DNA of 32,758 nt from NCBI GenBank assembly GCA_024279255.1, contig JAJRRT010000033.1, forward strand, positions 1 to 32,758, in the 5' to 3' direction. A program made the position numbers and the translations under genes. The notes below the pieces were generated by a model. It ran no database searches. It was not told the origin of the DNA and was given only the letters and a program-made list of their open reading frames with translations. The stretch is from Deltaproteobacteria bacterium. GTDB lineage: Bacteria; Desulfobacterota; Desulfuromonadia; Desulfuromonadales; Geopsychrobacteraceae. Positions within the stretch are counted from its first letter, which is position 1; each line of letters starts with the position of its first letter. This document shows, one piece after another, positions 1-7,388 of this stretch.

Positions 1-1
1 C

Positions 2-244
2 GAAGGGAAAGAGATCGATCTGACGGCCAAGGAATATGCGTTACTTGAATACTTTATGCGTAGCCCGAATCAGGTTCTTACTCGGACAATGATTGCAGAG
101 CATGTCTGGGATTATACCTTCGACAGTTTCACAAATATTATCGATGTTTATGTGAATTATCTGCGCAAGAAAGTCGATCGTGATTTTGATAAAAAATTGA
201 TCCATACCGTACGTGGTGTTGGATATGTTCTGAAAGAAGACTAG
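2..244 (+). CDS. OmpR/PhoB-family response regulator, C-terminal DNA-binding domain (5' truncated by window edge)
   Basis: Only the last 80 codons lie in the window; the reading frame is open from base 2 and continues upstream of it. The visible part is a winged-helix DNA-binding domain of the OmpR/PhoB class: an [12 protein letters not shown] stretch, then the [20 protein letters not shown] recognition-helix region, and the closing hairpin [12 protein letters not shown]. These are the usual signatures of this family, which binds direct repeats next to promoters and is switched by phosphorylation of an N-terminal receiver domain that is not seen here. A partner kinase would be expected outside the window, or downstream if the arrangement is unusual. 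The next gene, at 651, is a NarX-type kinase that already has its own NarL-type partner, so it is unlikely to serve this regulator. The gene ends just before a strong terminator. Family assignment is secure; the target is unknown. Confidence 0.9.
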   Translation, partial: EGKEIDLTAKEYALLEYFMRSPNQVLTRTMIAEHVWDYTFDSFTNIIDVYVNYLRKKVDRDFDKKLIHTVRGVGYVLKED

Positions 245-333
245 TCTTTCTAATAGAGCTCTGGAATAGTCTGAGATATTTACTTCGGCTGGCCAGTGCG
301 GTATAAGTAAGAAAAGGGACCTTCGGGTCTCTG

Positions 334-377
334 GCCCCGCAGACCTACCCCCCCTCCAGGTCTGTGGGGCTTTTTTT
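334..377 (+). terminator. Rho-independent terminator after the OmpR-type regulator
   Basis: A 13-bp stem (334-346 pairs with 358-370, one G-T pair) around an 11-base C-rich loop is followed at once by seven T residues. It closes the upstream response-regulator transcript. The rest of the 245-650 gap has no convincing gene. It holds a small perfect inverted repeat, GGGAA-ATGA-TTCCC, at 589-602, about 50 bp before the histidine kinase gene; its role is unknown. Confidence 0.88.
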
Positions 378-650
378 GTTTAATGACCTTCGCTGCACGA
401 AAAGCTCAAGAATGTTATCCTTCCAAATCGTCCACTACCGGCAATGCCTCCTTCATGCTCTGTAATCTCTGTGGACAAGTCATTGCTGATAAATGCTGCG
501 CATTCATTTGGACGTCAAAATTACATCTTGGAGTATGTGAAAGTTATCTCTGACTTATATCGTGTTTCTCAACTGTGAGCGTAGCAAAGGGAAATGATTC
601 CCGGACCTGTGTGACGTGATTTTTTTAACGGGAGCTGTTAGTCTTTATCC

Positions 651-2057
651 ATGAGAATTACCGTTAAACATCAAGTGCTTCTTGCCCCAGCGTTGGTCCT
701 TATGCTGCTGACCATGCTGCTTGGCTTCATGCAATTTACCTACTGGGACCTTTCGGTGAAACGACGTGAAGCCAAATCACTGGGGACAGCATTTATTTCG
801 TTGGCCGAGGCTGACCTTGCTTCACGTCGGATGCAGCGAGTTTTGTTGCAGATCAGTCGCCGCGGAATGGCTGAAGAGAATGAACTGGAAGCCATAACCA
901 GTTTGGCGGAGTTGGCCGCGAACGCTGTTGAACGTATTGAGCCCTTCGGCGAACTGGTGAAACCCCGTAAGTTGAAGCATCTGCGTGAACTAGCCAGTGA
1001 TCTTAGCCCCACAAAAGGGGTCGACATTGAGTTGCTTCTGACAGCGATCAATCAATTCCGATCCGAAGTGACTGAGCTGACAAACTTGACTTCGCTGCAG
1101 CGTCAAAAACTACGTGGACTGCACACCAAGGACATTGATGATCTTGTCGAGCGGACAGCTCTGGTGATGATTCTTGTCGTTGGAATCTCGATTCTGCTTG
1201 GCATCGTGCTCTCACTCTATTTCGGTCGTCGTATTCTTAGCCGCATCCAGTCCCTCTCAAATGCAGCTGGCCGGATTGCGGCAGGAGAACTTGAACCCCC
1301 GGCTGCGCCAGAACGAATTGACGACGAGCTTGATGCATTGACTCTGTCGATCAATCGAATGACAAAAAGGTTGATTCAGGTTGTTGGCACCGAAAAACTT
1401 TATGAAGGGGCCGAGGATGAGCGGCGACGGATAGCTATGGATCTTCATGATCAAACGCTGGCCGACCTCTCATCTATACTGCGCGACCTGCAGGGGTTTG
1501 CCGCTTTAAGTGACAACCCTTGTCGTCAGCAGGCCCGGGATCTCGAGCTTAACCTGACCCGCGCGATGAGTAATTTGCGTGATATTATGAACAATCTGCA
1601 TCCGCAAACTCTGGATATTCTCGGCCTCGGTGCGGCCCTTGAGGCGCATCTGGCAGGACAATGTGAAGGACCCGGCTTGCCACAGTATCATTACTATTGT
1701 GATGCAAAGATAGTGGATTTAGGTCTCAGTCGCTTGCAGCAGTTGGCTCTTTACCGAATTGGGATTGAGGCCATCAGCAATGTTATTCAGCATGCTGCTG
1801 CCGGCCGTTTTGAAGTGGGTCTTGAATTGCGCGGCAGCCAATTAGTTCTTTCCGTGGAAGACAATGGCCGTGGTTTTGTTTCACCAGCATTGGGAAGCGA
1901 AGGCGGCCGTGGGTTGAATAATCTGCGCGAGCGCGCGCGCGCAATCGGCGCTGAAGTTGACTGGTTGAGTTCGCGCTTCAGCAGCGGGACAAGATTTGAA
2001 CTCCGTTTACCCGTTGCGGCACTGATTGATACAGAATCTGACAGAAAAGAGGGCTGA
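651..2057 (+). CDS. NarX-like membrane sensor histidine kinase (HAMP, HisKA_3, HATPase)
   Basis: A 468-residue sensor kinase of the NarX/DegS (HisKA_3) class. A first membrane helix spans about residues 8-31, followed by a helical periplasmic region of about 140 residues without a recognisable ligand domain. A second helix lies at about 170-191, then a HAMP linker (192-245). The phosphoacceptor histidine is H266 in the DERRRIAMDLHDQ motif, typical of HisKA_3. The ATP-binding domain shows an N-box (EAISNVIQHA, 373-382), a G1 box (DNGRGF, 404-409) and a G2 box (GRGLNNLRERA). It should autophosphorylate and pass phosphate to the NarL-like regulator whose ATG lies one base beyond this stop codon. 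No cysteine or haem motif is seen in the sensor part, so the signal cannot be named. The Shine-Dalgarno (GGGAG) is unusually far from the ATG, so the start is less sure than the identity. Confidence 0.92.
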   Translation: MRITVKHQVLLAPALVLMLLTMLLGFMQFTYWDLSVKRREAKSLGTAFISLAEADLASRRMQRVLLQISRRGMAEENELEAITSLAELAANAVERIEPFGELVKPRKLKHLRELASDLSPTKGVDIELLLTAINQFRSEVTELTNLTSLQRQKLRGLHTKDIDDLVERTALVMILVVGISILLGIVLSLYFGRRILSRIQSLSNAAGRIAAGELEPPAAPERIDDELDALTLSINRMTKRLIQVVGTEKLYEGAEDERRRIAMDLHDQTLADLSSILRDLQGFAALSDNPCRQQARDLELNLTRAMSNLRDIMNNLHPQTLDILGLGAALEAHLAGQCEGPGLPQYHYYCDAKIVDLGLSRLQQLALYRIGIEAISNVIQHAAAGRFEVGLELRGSQLVLSVEDNGRGFVSPALGSEGGRGLNNLRERARAIGAEVDWLSSRFSSGTRFELRLPVAALIDTESDRKEG

Positions 2058-2058
2058 T

Positions 2059-2814
2059 ATGGCTGACTTGAAAGTTTTGATCGCTGAGGATAACCCCAAA
2101 GATTACCTTTTTCTTGATCAGTTATTTGATGATTGGGAGGAAGATGTTGAAATCGTCAGGGCTCCCAATGGTAGGGTTGCTCTCGAACTCGCTCTGACGA
2201 TCGACGATCCTTTGGTGGTTAGTGATATCCAGATGCCTGAACTCAACGGGATTGAGATGGCTCGTGCGCTCTGGGATGCAAAACCTCAGACTCGTATTGT
2301 GTTTTGGAGCCAGTTTAAAGATGAGATGTACGTGCGTTCTTTAGCACGGATTGTCCCGCCAGAAACGGTATACGGTTATGTTCTTAAGTCGAGTCCCAAG
2401 GAACGGATCGCGTCGGCGGTGCGTACGGTTTTACTCGATGAGCAATGCTGGATCGATCCTGAGGTTCGCAAGGTTCAGGGGCGCGCAGGTCATAGCCTGA
2501 CCGCATTGTCCGATATCGAATATGAGGCATTACTCGATATCTCCCTTGGTCTGACCGATAATCTAATTGCCCAGCGGCGCTATCTGTCAAGGCGTGGGGT
2601 CCAGAGCCGACTTAATTCTCTCTATATCAAGCTTGGCCTTGATCAGGATCAGTTTCATTGTGAGAAAGTTGGTGATTCCTTTAACTTGCGCAACCGGGCT
2701 CTGGCCGTTTCATTATCTCGTGGGCTGATAAATGCTTTCGAGATGGAGCGCGAAGAGGCTGATTTCCAGCAGTGGTTCTCCCGTTTTCGTCGTAGTATGG
2801 GCGATGAGAGCTGA
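2059..2814 (+). CDS. NarL/FixJ-type response regulator with divergent LuxR helix-turn-helix and extra C-terminal tail
   Basis: A 251-residue response regulator, translationally coupled to the kinase before it. The ATG at 2059 is preferred over an upstream in-frame TTG because it is preceded by an AAAGAGGG ribosome binding site inside the end of the kinase gene. The receiver domain has the acidic pair E10/D11, phosphoacceptor D56 (VVSDIQMP), S84 and K110 (VLKSS). A LuxR-type helix-turn-helix is recognisable at about residues 148-195 (ALSDIEYEALLDISLGLTDN, then a recognition helix near RRGVQSRL), but it is less canonical than in NarL. About 50 further residues, rich in aromatic and charged residues, extend beyond the usual end of the family. 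Targets are unknown; the neighbouring GntR-type gene has a separate ribosome binding site and probably its own promoter. Confidence 0.88.
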   Translation: MADLKVLIAEDNPKDYLFLDQLFDDWEEDVEIVRAPNGRVALELALTIDDPLVVSDIQMPELNGIEMARALWDAKPQTRIVFWSQFKDEMYVRSLARIVPPETVYGYVLKSSPKERIASAVRTVLLDEQCWIDPEVRKVQGRAGHSLTALSDIEYEALLDISLGLTDNLIAQRRYLSRRGVQSRLNSLYIKLGLDQDQFHCEKVGDSFNLRNRALAVSLSRGLINAFEMEREEADFQQWFSRFRRSMGDES

Positions 2815-2864
2815 CCCCTTTACGACTGCTTCTTCCCTTGTTTTGTTACCTCCTCCATGGTAAA

Positions 2865-2875
2865 AGGTCATACCA
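2865..2875 (+). promoter_or_regulatory. Possible autoregulatory operator (AGGT CAT ACCA)
   Basis: AGGT-N3-ACCA lies about 20 bp before the ATG of the GntR/FadR gene. It differs by one base from the TGGT-N3-ACCA core used by FadR, PdhR and LldR. A weak promoter (TTGTTT at 2838, TAAAAG at 2861, 17 bp apart) would place the box on the transcription start. Better copies of the same box lie at 10570-10580 and 15014-15024. Autoregulation is inferred. Confidence 0.5.
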
Positions 2876-2893
2876 TCTAACTGGAGGAAGTTT

Positions 2894-3631
2894 ATGCCGC
2901 CTGTCTTTAAGCCGATTCGGCCGAAAAAGCTCTCTGAAGAGATCATTTCACAAATCAAAAATCTGATCAGTAATGGTGAGCTTAAGCCTGGCGAGCGAAT
3001 CCCCTCAGAGCGCGAACTGGCAGTCTTTCTTGGGGTCAGTCGACCTTCAGTACGCGAGGCAATCATGGTTCTTGAGGCGATGGGATTTCTCGAATCGCGG
3101 CAAGGAGGTGGAACTTTCGTTCGTTCTCTGACAGAGAGATCGATGGCTGATCCTTTGGCGAGTATGGTTGAACGTCGTGATCCACGGATGTTACACGCTT
3201 TGACTGAGGTACGGATGGGGCTGGAGACATGGTCTGCCTACCTCGCTGCTAAACGTGCTGAAGATTCAGAGATTGAGCGGATGCGTGAACTGTACGAGGT
3301 GATGGTTGAACAGGCTGCCAGTGGGGGGTGGGATCCAGAGATAGATGCTCAGTTCCACCTCACCATCACGGCTGCAACCCACAACACTCTGCAAATTCAT
3401 GTTCTCGATACGATCCAGACCCTGTTTCAGACGACGATTATGGTGGCGTTGGGAGAGTTTTATAGTAAAGAAGGATATATCGAGTTGCTCCTCAATCATC
3501 ATCGTGAAATTCTCGAGGCGATTGCCGCTCACGATCCTGAGCGAGCGCGGGAGAAGATGATGGATCACTTGACCTTAGTCGAGGAGAAACTTGCTCTTTT
3601 CCTGCAGCGGGAACGCCCTGATACGGCCTGA
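2894..3631 (+). CDS. GntR-family (FadR subfamily, FCD domain) transcriptional regulator, likely lactate/2-oxoacid responsive
   Basis: A 245-residue regulator. The N-terminal winged helix (about 12-76) carries the family signature, including LKPGERIPSERELAVFLGVS, the recognition helix SRPSVREAI and the wing ESRQGGGTFV. An all-helical FCD effector domain follows (about 97-238), with the usual metal/ligand residues visible: D151 and H155 in DAQFHL, H203 in NHHREI and H225 in MDHL. LldR and PdhR of this subfamily are repressors that leave TGGT-N3-ACCA boxes when lactate or pyruvate binds. The same box occurs at this gene and before both lactate-type operons of the window, so I infer that this protein is their repressor. 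The ATG at 2894 follows a strong GGAGGAAG ribosome binding site. Subfamily is certain; the effector is not proven, and glycolate or another acid is possible. Confidence 0.9.
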   Translation: MPPVFKPIRPKKLSEEIISQIKNLISNGELKPGERIPSERELAVFLGVSRPSVREAIMVLEAMGFLESRQGGGTFVRSLTERSMADPLASMVERRDPRMLHALTEVRMGLETWSAYLAAKRAEDSEIERMRELYEVMVEQAASGGWDPEIDAQFHLTITAATHNTLQIHVLDTIQTLFQTTIMVALGEFYSKEGYIELLLNHHREILEAIAAHDPERAREKMMDHLTLVEEKLALFLQRERPDTA

Positions 3632-3661
3632 CAGAACCTCAGGTTGAATCAGAAACTATTG

Positions 3662-3690
3662 AAGCACTGGTATTGAACCAGTGCTTTTTT
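3662..3690 (+). terminator. Rho-independent terminator after the GntR/FadR gene
   Basis: A 10-bp perfect stem (AAGCACTGGT, 3662-3671, with ACCAGTGCTT, 3677-3686) has a 5-base loop and a T-run reaching 3690. It separates the regulator from the small gene at 3732. Confidence 0.92.
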
Positions 3691-3731
3691 CACAGGTTCA
3701 TATCAATAGATTATCATTTTAGGGGGAAGTT

Positions 3732-4001
3732 ATGGCGATCGCAGGAAACCCGAAAAAAATAGCGCAGGATATTGCAGAAGGTTTTATGAGCTTCTCGGCC
3801 CCTGGCTTGAAGAAATATACAACTTCAGACCTGAAGATTATTTTGACCAATCTGGCAATCGTTCAACGCGAGGTCCGTGCTCTGCAGGTTCCCTCTGAAG
3901 ATGCCTTGTTGATCAAGGCCAAAAATATGCGGTTGTCGCGGCTGAGGCAGGCAGAGATGGTGCTTCGCACTTTTTGTAAAAAGATGCGCATACCGATCTG
4001 A
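3732..4001 (+). CDS. Small conserved-looking protein of unknown function (89 aa)
   Basis: I do not recognise this protein. It is 89 residues, basic, predicted mostly helical and without a signal peptide or membrane segment. Visible features are a TTSDLKIILTNLAIVQREVRAL amphipathic stretch in the middle, a basic RLSRLRQAEMVLRTFCKKMR C-terminal helix and a single cysteine. A strong AGGGGGAAG ribosome binding site sits 4-5 bases before the ATG. The gene is flanked by two terminator-like structures, so it appears to be its own transcription unit. These points make it a likely real gene rather than a chance frame. It lies between the presumed lactate regulator and the end of the operon that regulator may control, but no functional link can be read from the sequence. 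Confidence 0.7.
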   Translation: MAIAGNPKKIAQDIAEGFMSFSAPGLKKYTTSDLKIILTNLAIVQREVRALQVPSEDALLIKAKNMRLSRLRQAEMVLRTFCKKMRIPI

Positions 4002-4027
4002 ACCGCAGACTCTAATCGTCATGTGAA

Positions 4028-4058
4028 GAGCCTGGATTCGGCTCCCTGTTTCTTTTTT
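4028..4058 (+). terminator. Probable terminator of the 89-aa gene
   Basis: A GAGCC / GGCTC stem (4028-4032 with 4040-4044) has a 7-base loop. The T-rich stretch ending at 4058 starts a few bases after the stem, so it is weaker than the others in the window. Confidence 0.5.
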
Positions 4059-4065
4059 ATCAACA

Positions 4066-4134
4066 AAAGAAAAGCCCCGACCTCTTGTAACAGAAATCGG
4101 GACAATCTCCGGAAGATGCCTTGAAACTCCGGAG
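4066..4134 (-). terminator. Tandem stem-loops ending the TRAP/GlcD/GlcF operon
   Basis: Read on the minus strand, a first hairpin (CTCCGGA at 4107-4113 with TCCGGAG at 4128-4134) begins about 20 bp after the Fe-S protein stop codon. A second hairpin (CCCGA at 4076-4080 with TCGGG at 4097-4101) is followed by a GCTTTTCTTTTG tract. Together they look like the operon terminator. Confidence 0.65.
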
Positions 4135-4155
4135 AGATTGATCTGTCGCCCTGAC

Positions 4156-5460
4156 TCAGGCCTCGGGAGTCGCGCGGCCAAGAAGTTCCATCAGGTGCAG
4201 TACGTCCTGTTTCATCCCTGCCTGTTTGAGGCCCCATGCCAATTGCAGATGGCAACCAGGGTTTGCAGTAATCAGATGTTCGGCATCGGTTGCCGCGACA
4301 TTCGACAGTTTGCGATCGAGAACCTGTTGCGATTCATCCGAAAACTTCAGGCCCCAGGTTGCTGCACTGCCGCAACACCAACTCGCCTCGTTCATCTCTC
4401 TGAATTCGACACCCGGAATCGCCTTGAGCAATGCACGTGGCTGAGCCGAGATCCCCTGCGCATGGCAAAGGTGACAGGGTTCGTGGTAGGTGACACTGGT
4501 TTTGACCGGTTGAAGATCTTCAGTGCGCAGGCCGACGTCAAATAGAAACTCTTGAACGTCACGAATTTTACTTCGGAAAAGTTCCATTCGTTGGTGATCT
4601 TCTTCTTCGGCGAGCAGTTCTTCGTATTCCTTAAGGCTTGCGCCACAGCCAGCACAGTCGGTAACGATGTAATCAATATCCTGACTAAGGAATAGATCGA
4701 GATTAAAGAGTGCAAGTTCACGGGCCGTCTGGCGGTCTCCTTCATTGAGGTGCGGGGCACCGCAGCACTTGGTCTCTTTCGGCGTAATCACATCGAAGCC
4801 CTGATGGGCGAGGACGCGCACTGTCTGGCGTGAAACTTCGGGGTACATCAGGGTCATGATGCAGCCAAGAAAGAAGCCGATTTTGCCCCGCTTCTCACCA
4901 CGGGCCGGGGTCAACTCAGGGAGTTGCGGGCGCAGAGGCGCATCGAGCTTTGGCATCATCCCTTCGGCCTTTTCCATCCAGGAAGGAGCTAGTTTGAGTG
5001 CCTTGGAGTGACGCACCAGCCACTGAATGCCGAGACGCTGATAAAGCCTGGCCGGTATCATCGACTTTTCAAGTAAGTCCGGGTTGGGAAGCATCCGTTG
5101 CAGGATGAAGCCACGAATGCTCTTACCGATATGGCCAGGTGGCGCTTGCTGTTGCGATTGGCTGCGGCAGATTTCCATCACCTCACCAGCACGCACACCT
5201 GAAGGACAGGCGGTGGTGCAGGCGCGGCAGTCGAGACAGAAGAAGGCCTCATCTTTAACTGCGTCGGTAAAGTCCAGCTTCCCTTCGGCGACTGCCCGCG
5301 CCAGGGCAACTCGACCACGTGGGCTGGACCGCTCACGTCCGGTGAGAGCAAAGGTCGGGCAGGTCGGCAGGCAGAAGCCGCAACGCATGCACTGCAGCAC
5401 ATCTTCATATTCTGGCGCATCTGAATCGGTAAAATTACCGAGTCTCTCTTTTTTACTCAT
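4156..5460 (-). CDS. GlcF/LldE-type iron-sulfur subunit of a D-2-hydroxyacid (D-lactate/glycolate) dehydrogenase
   Basis: A 434-residue soluble Fe-S protein of the GlcF family. Two ferredoxin-type [4Fe-4S] motifs lie at the N-terminus: C24, C27, C30, C34 (CMRCGFCLPTC) and C75, C78, C81, C85 (CLDCRACTTAC). Two CCG domains follow, each with a paired-cysteine motif (CCGAPHLNEGDR with CAGCG, and EPCHLCHAQG with SWCCGSAATWG); in this family they bind further Fe-S or hetero-disulfide-type clusters. It should take electrons from the flavoprotein encoded just upstream and pass them toward the quinone pool. The ATG at 5460 is chosen because it lies 4 bases after the flavoprotein stop and is preceded by GGGGAG; a longer frame exists upstream but would overlap that gene. 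No glcE homologue is present, which fits D-lactate dehydrogenases of anaerobes better than the three-subunit glycolate oxidase. Confidence 0.9.
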   Translation of the reverse strand: MSKKERLGNFTDSDAPEYEDVLQCMRCGFCLPTCPTFALTGRERSSPRGRVALARAVAEGKLDFTDAVKDEAFFCLDCRACTTACPSGVRAGEVMEICRSQSQQQAPPGHIGKSIRGFILQRMLPNPDLLEKSMIPARLYQRLGIQWLVRHSKALKLAPSWMEKAEGMMPKLDAPLRPQLPELTPARGEKRGKIGFFLGCIMTLMYPEVSRQTVRVLAHQGFDVITPKETKCCGAPHLNEGDRQTARELALFNLDLFLSQDIDYIVTDCAGCGASLKEYEELLAEEEDHQRMELFRSKIRDVQEFLFDVGLRTEDLQPVKTSVTYHEPCHLCHAQGISAQPRALLKAIPGVEFREMNEASWCCGSAATWGLKFSDESQQVLDRKLSNVAATDAEHLITANPGCHLQLAWGLKQAGMKQDVLHLMELLGRATPEA

Positions 5461-5464
5461 CAGA

Positions 5465-6856
5465 CTACTCCCCGTCGGCGACAAATATCTTGCCCGGATT
5501 GAGAATCCCGTCAGGGTCAAAAGACTGTTTGATGCGCTGCATCACTGCAACGCCACCAGGACCAATCTGCTGAGCTAGGTATTCCTTTTTTGCGATGCCG
5601 ATTCCGTGCTCACCCGAGACAGTCCCGCCCCAGGCGAGTACCTGTTCATAGAGTTCGTCATAGAAAGCGTGAGCACGATTCATCTCGTCTTCATCTCGCT
5701 CGTCGCAAAGTACCGTTGGATGCAGGTTGCCATCGCCGGCGTGACCGAAGGTGCCGACAGTTAATTTGTATTTTTCAGTCAGTTTTTCGATCAGCGCAAA
5801 TGTCTCGGCAAGCATCGATCGTGGCACCGTGGCATCTTCTAGAAGGGTCGTCGGTGAAACCCGAGCAAGTGCCGATAAGGCTGTGCGTCGTGCTGCCGCA
5901 AGACTCGCTGCTTCCTCGGCATCCTTGGCGACATGAACTTCAGCTGCTCCTACTTCCTTGAGAATCCGTTCTACCCCTTCGGCTTCTTCGGCAACCATTG
6001 CCGGGTGGCCGTCGACTTCGATCAGCAGCAGTGCGGCCATCTGCCGCGGCAGGCCGATCTTGACGTAATCTTCAACGCAATTAATGGTTGCTTTATCCAT
6101 GATCTCCATGGTCGAGGGGATGATCTTGGCGGCAATAATTTTTGAGACGGCTGCACCGGCGATGCTGATGTCATCAAAGTATGCCAGGAAGGTACGCTTG
6201 TCCTGCGGCGGCGGGATCAGCTTAACGGTGATCTCGGTGATGATCGCCAGCGTACCTTCAGAGCCAATCAGTAGGTCCTTGAAGGCATACCCGGCGACAT
6301 CCTTAACACTCTTTCCGCCCGTGGAGAGCAGAGTCCCATCCGGCAGGACACACTTCAGAGCCATCACGTAATCACGGGTCACACCATATTTCAGACCCCT
6401 TAGACCGCCAGCATCTTCCATGACATTGCCAGCCAGTGTTGAAATTTTCTGTGAACCTGGATCTGGCGGATAAAAAAGCCCTTTTTCGGCGACGGCATTG
6501 AACAGGTCAAGAGTAACAACGCCAGCTTGACAGGTGGCAGTCAGGTTTTCTTCATCGATTTCGATAATCTTGTTCATCTTGTTGAGACAGATGACCATGC
6601 CGCCATTGATCGGGATACTTCCGCCGGAAAGACCGGTGCCGCTGCCACGCGGAGTGATCGGCAGTTTGTTATCGCGGGCGATCTGCATTGCGATCTGAAC
6701 CTGCTCACTACTGGTCGGGTAGATGACCACATCAGGGGTGTGATGCAGCCCGGGGGTCGAGTCGTAACCGAGGACCAGCAGGTCTTCTGCTTCAGAAACA
6801 ACGGCTTCTTTTCCCAACTCTTGGATAAGCGTATCAAGGATATTTTTATCGAGCAT
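5465..6856 (-). CDS. GlcD-like FAD-linked oxidase, probable D-lactate (or glycolate) dehydrogenase flavoprotein
   Basis: A 463-residue flavoprotein of the FAD-linked oxidase (GlcD/D-lactate dehydrogenase) family, about the usual length. The N-terminal FAD-binding PCMH domain spans about residues 30-210 and includes the pyrophosphate-binding motif PRGSGTGLSGG and the later AGGLRGLKYGVTRDYV stretch. The C-terminal oxidase domain carries GHAGDGNLHP and SGEHGIGIAKKEYL, the conserved His/Glu substrate and flavin region. It oxidises a D-2-hydroxyacid to the 2-oxoacid. The start at 6856 is preferred because GAGG precedes it at correct spacing; an in-frame ATG nine codons upstream has no ribosome binding site. 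It lies between a universal stress protein gene and its Fe-S partner. D-lactate is favoured over glycolate because glcE is absent, an L-lactate module is close by and the transporter is TakP-like, but the sequence cannot decide. Confidence 0.9.
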   Translation of the reverse strand: MLDKNILDTLIQELGKEAVVSEAEDLLVLGYDSTPGLHHTPDVVIYPTSSEQVQIAMQIARDNKLPITPRGSGTGLSGGSIPINGGMVICLNKMNKIIEIDEENLTATCQAGVVTLDLFNAVAEKGLFYPPDPGSQKISTLAGNVMEDAGGLRGLKYGVTRDYVMALKCVLPDGTLLSTGGKSVKDVAGYAFKDLLIGSEGTLAIITEITVKLIPPPQDKRTFLAYFDDISIAGAAVSKIIAAKIIPSTMEIMDKATINCVEDYVKIGLPRQMAALLLIEVDGHPAMVAEEAEGVERILKEVGAAEVHVAKDAEEAASLAAARRTALSALARVSPTTLLEDATVPRSMLAETFALIEKLTEKYKLTVGTFGHAGDGNLHPTVLCDERDEDEMNRAHAFYDELYEQVLAWGGTVSGEHGIGIAKKEYLAQQIGPGGVAVMQRIKQSFDPDGILNPGKIFVADGE

Positions 6857-6895
6857 AATTACCTCAGCCTTCTTTTGGGGCATAGCACTTTTGGC

Positions 6896-7378
6896 CTACT
6901 CGGGAATTCGGATTAAGAGAGTCGGCAGAGAACAGTTGTGCAGAACCTTGTGTGCAGTTGTGCCGAGCAAGGCTTCGCCAATAGCCGAATGCTGGTGGGT
7001 TCCCATGACAATCATATCAGCCTGACAAGCTGCTGCTTGTTTGATGATAGTTGGGGCAGGTTGACCTTCAAGCACCTGGATACCCGCAATCAGGTTTTCT
7101 TCAGCGGCACAGGCCTCTTTGTCGCAGAAGGCATGAAGGCGCTGTCTGAGTGTCGTTAGGAGTTGATTGCGGATCTCTGTATGCTGAGTTTCAGATGCTT
7201 GATGTGAAATATGCAATTCCACCAGACTCTGAGCAAAAGGGCTTAATGGTTCGACGACATGCAGGATACTGACCTGGGCCTGATAGCGTCTCGCCAGGCT
7301 GAGTGCATAGCGGAACACATGACTTGAGCCGGCACTGAGATCGGTGGCATAGAGGATGTTTTTAATCTCTGGAAGCAT
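6896..7378 (-). CDS. Universal stress protein (UspA family)
   Basis: A 160-residue single-domain Usp protein. The first strand/helix (KNILYATDLSAGSSHVFRYAL) and the C-terminal nucleotide-binding segment are visible: MGTHQHSAIGEALLGTTAHK, then PTLLI. That segment keeps the G-x2-G-x9-G(S/T)-like pattern of ATP-binding members in relaxed form. The gene sits 10 bp after dctM and about 40 bp before the flavoprotein gene, inside the TRAP operon, with a GGAG ribosome binding site. Usp proteins are often encoded with TRAP transporters; the Halomonas ectoine TRAP system has a Usp (TeaD) that modulates transport. A similar regulatory role is possible here but is inferred from position only. Confidence 0.9.
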   Translation of the reverse strand: MLPEIKNILYATDLSAGSSHVFRYALSLARRYQAQVSILHVVEPLSPFAQSLVELHISHQASETQHTEIRNQLLTTLRQRLHAFCDKEACAAEENLIAGIQVLEGQPAPTIIKQAAACQADMIVMGTHQHSAIGEALLGTTAHKVLHNCSLPTLLIRIPE

Positions 7379-7388
7379 ATTGTCTCCG

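Noticed and set aside
589..602. Small inverted repeat GGGAA-ATGA-TTCCC considered as an operator for the kinase/regulator pair
   Set aside because: One copy only, no promoter assigned next to it; a similar GGAATGATTCC at 13396-13406 may be chance.
3668..3680. TGGT-N5-ACCA, considered as a further GntR-type operator
   Set aside because: The spacing is 5 instead of 3, and it is part of a clear terminator stem.
3825..4181. 118-residue minus-strand open frame past the Fe-S protein gene
   Set aside because: Overlaps the 89-residue gene and the operon terminator hairpins.
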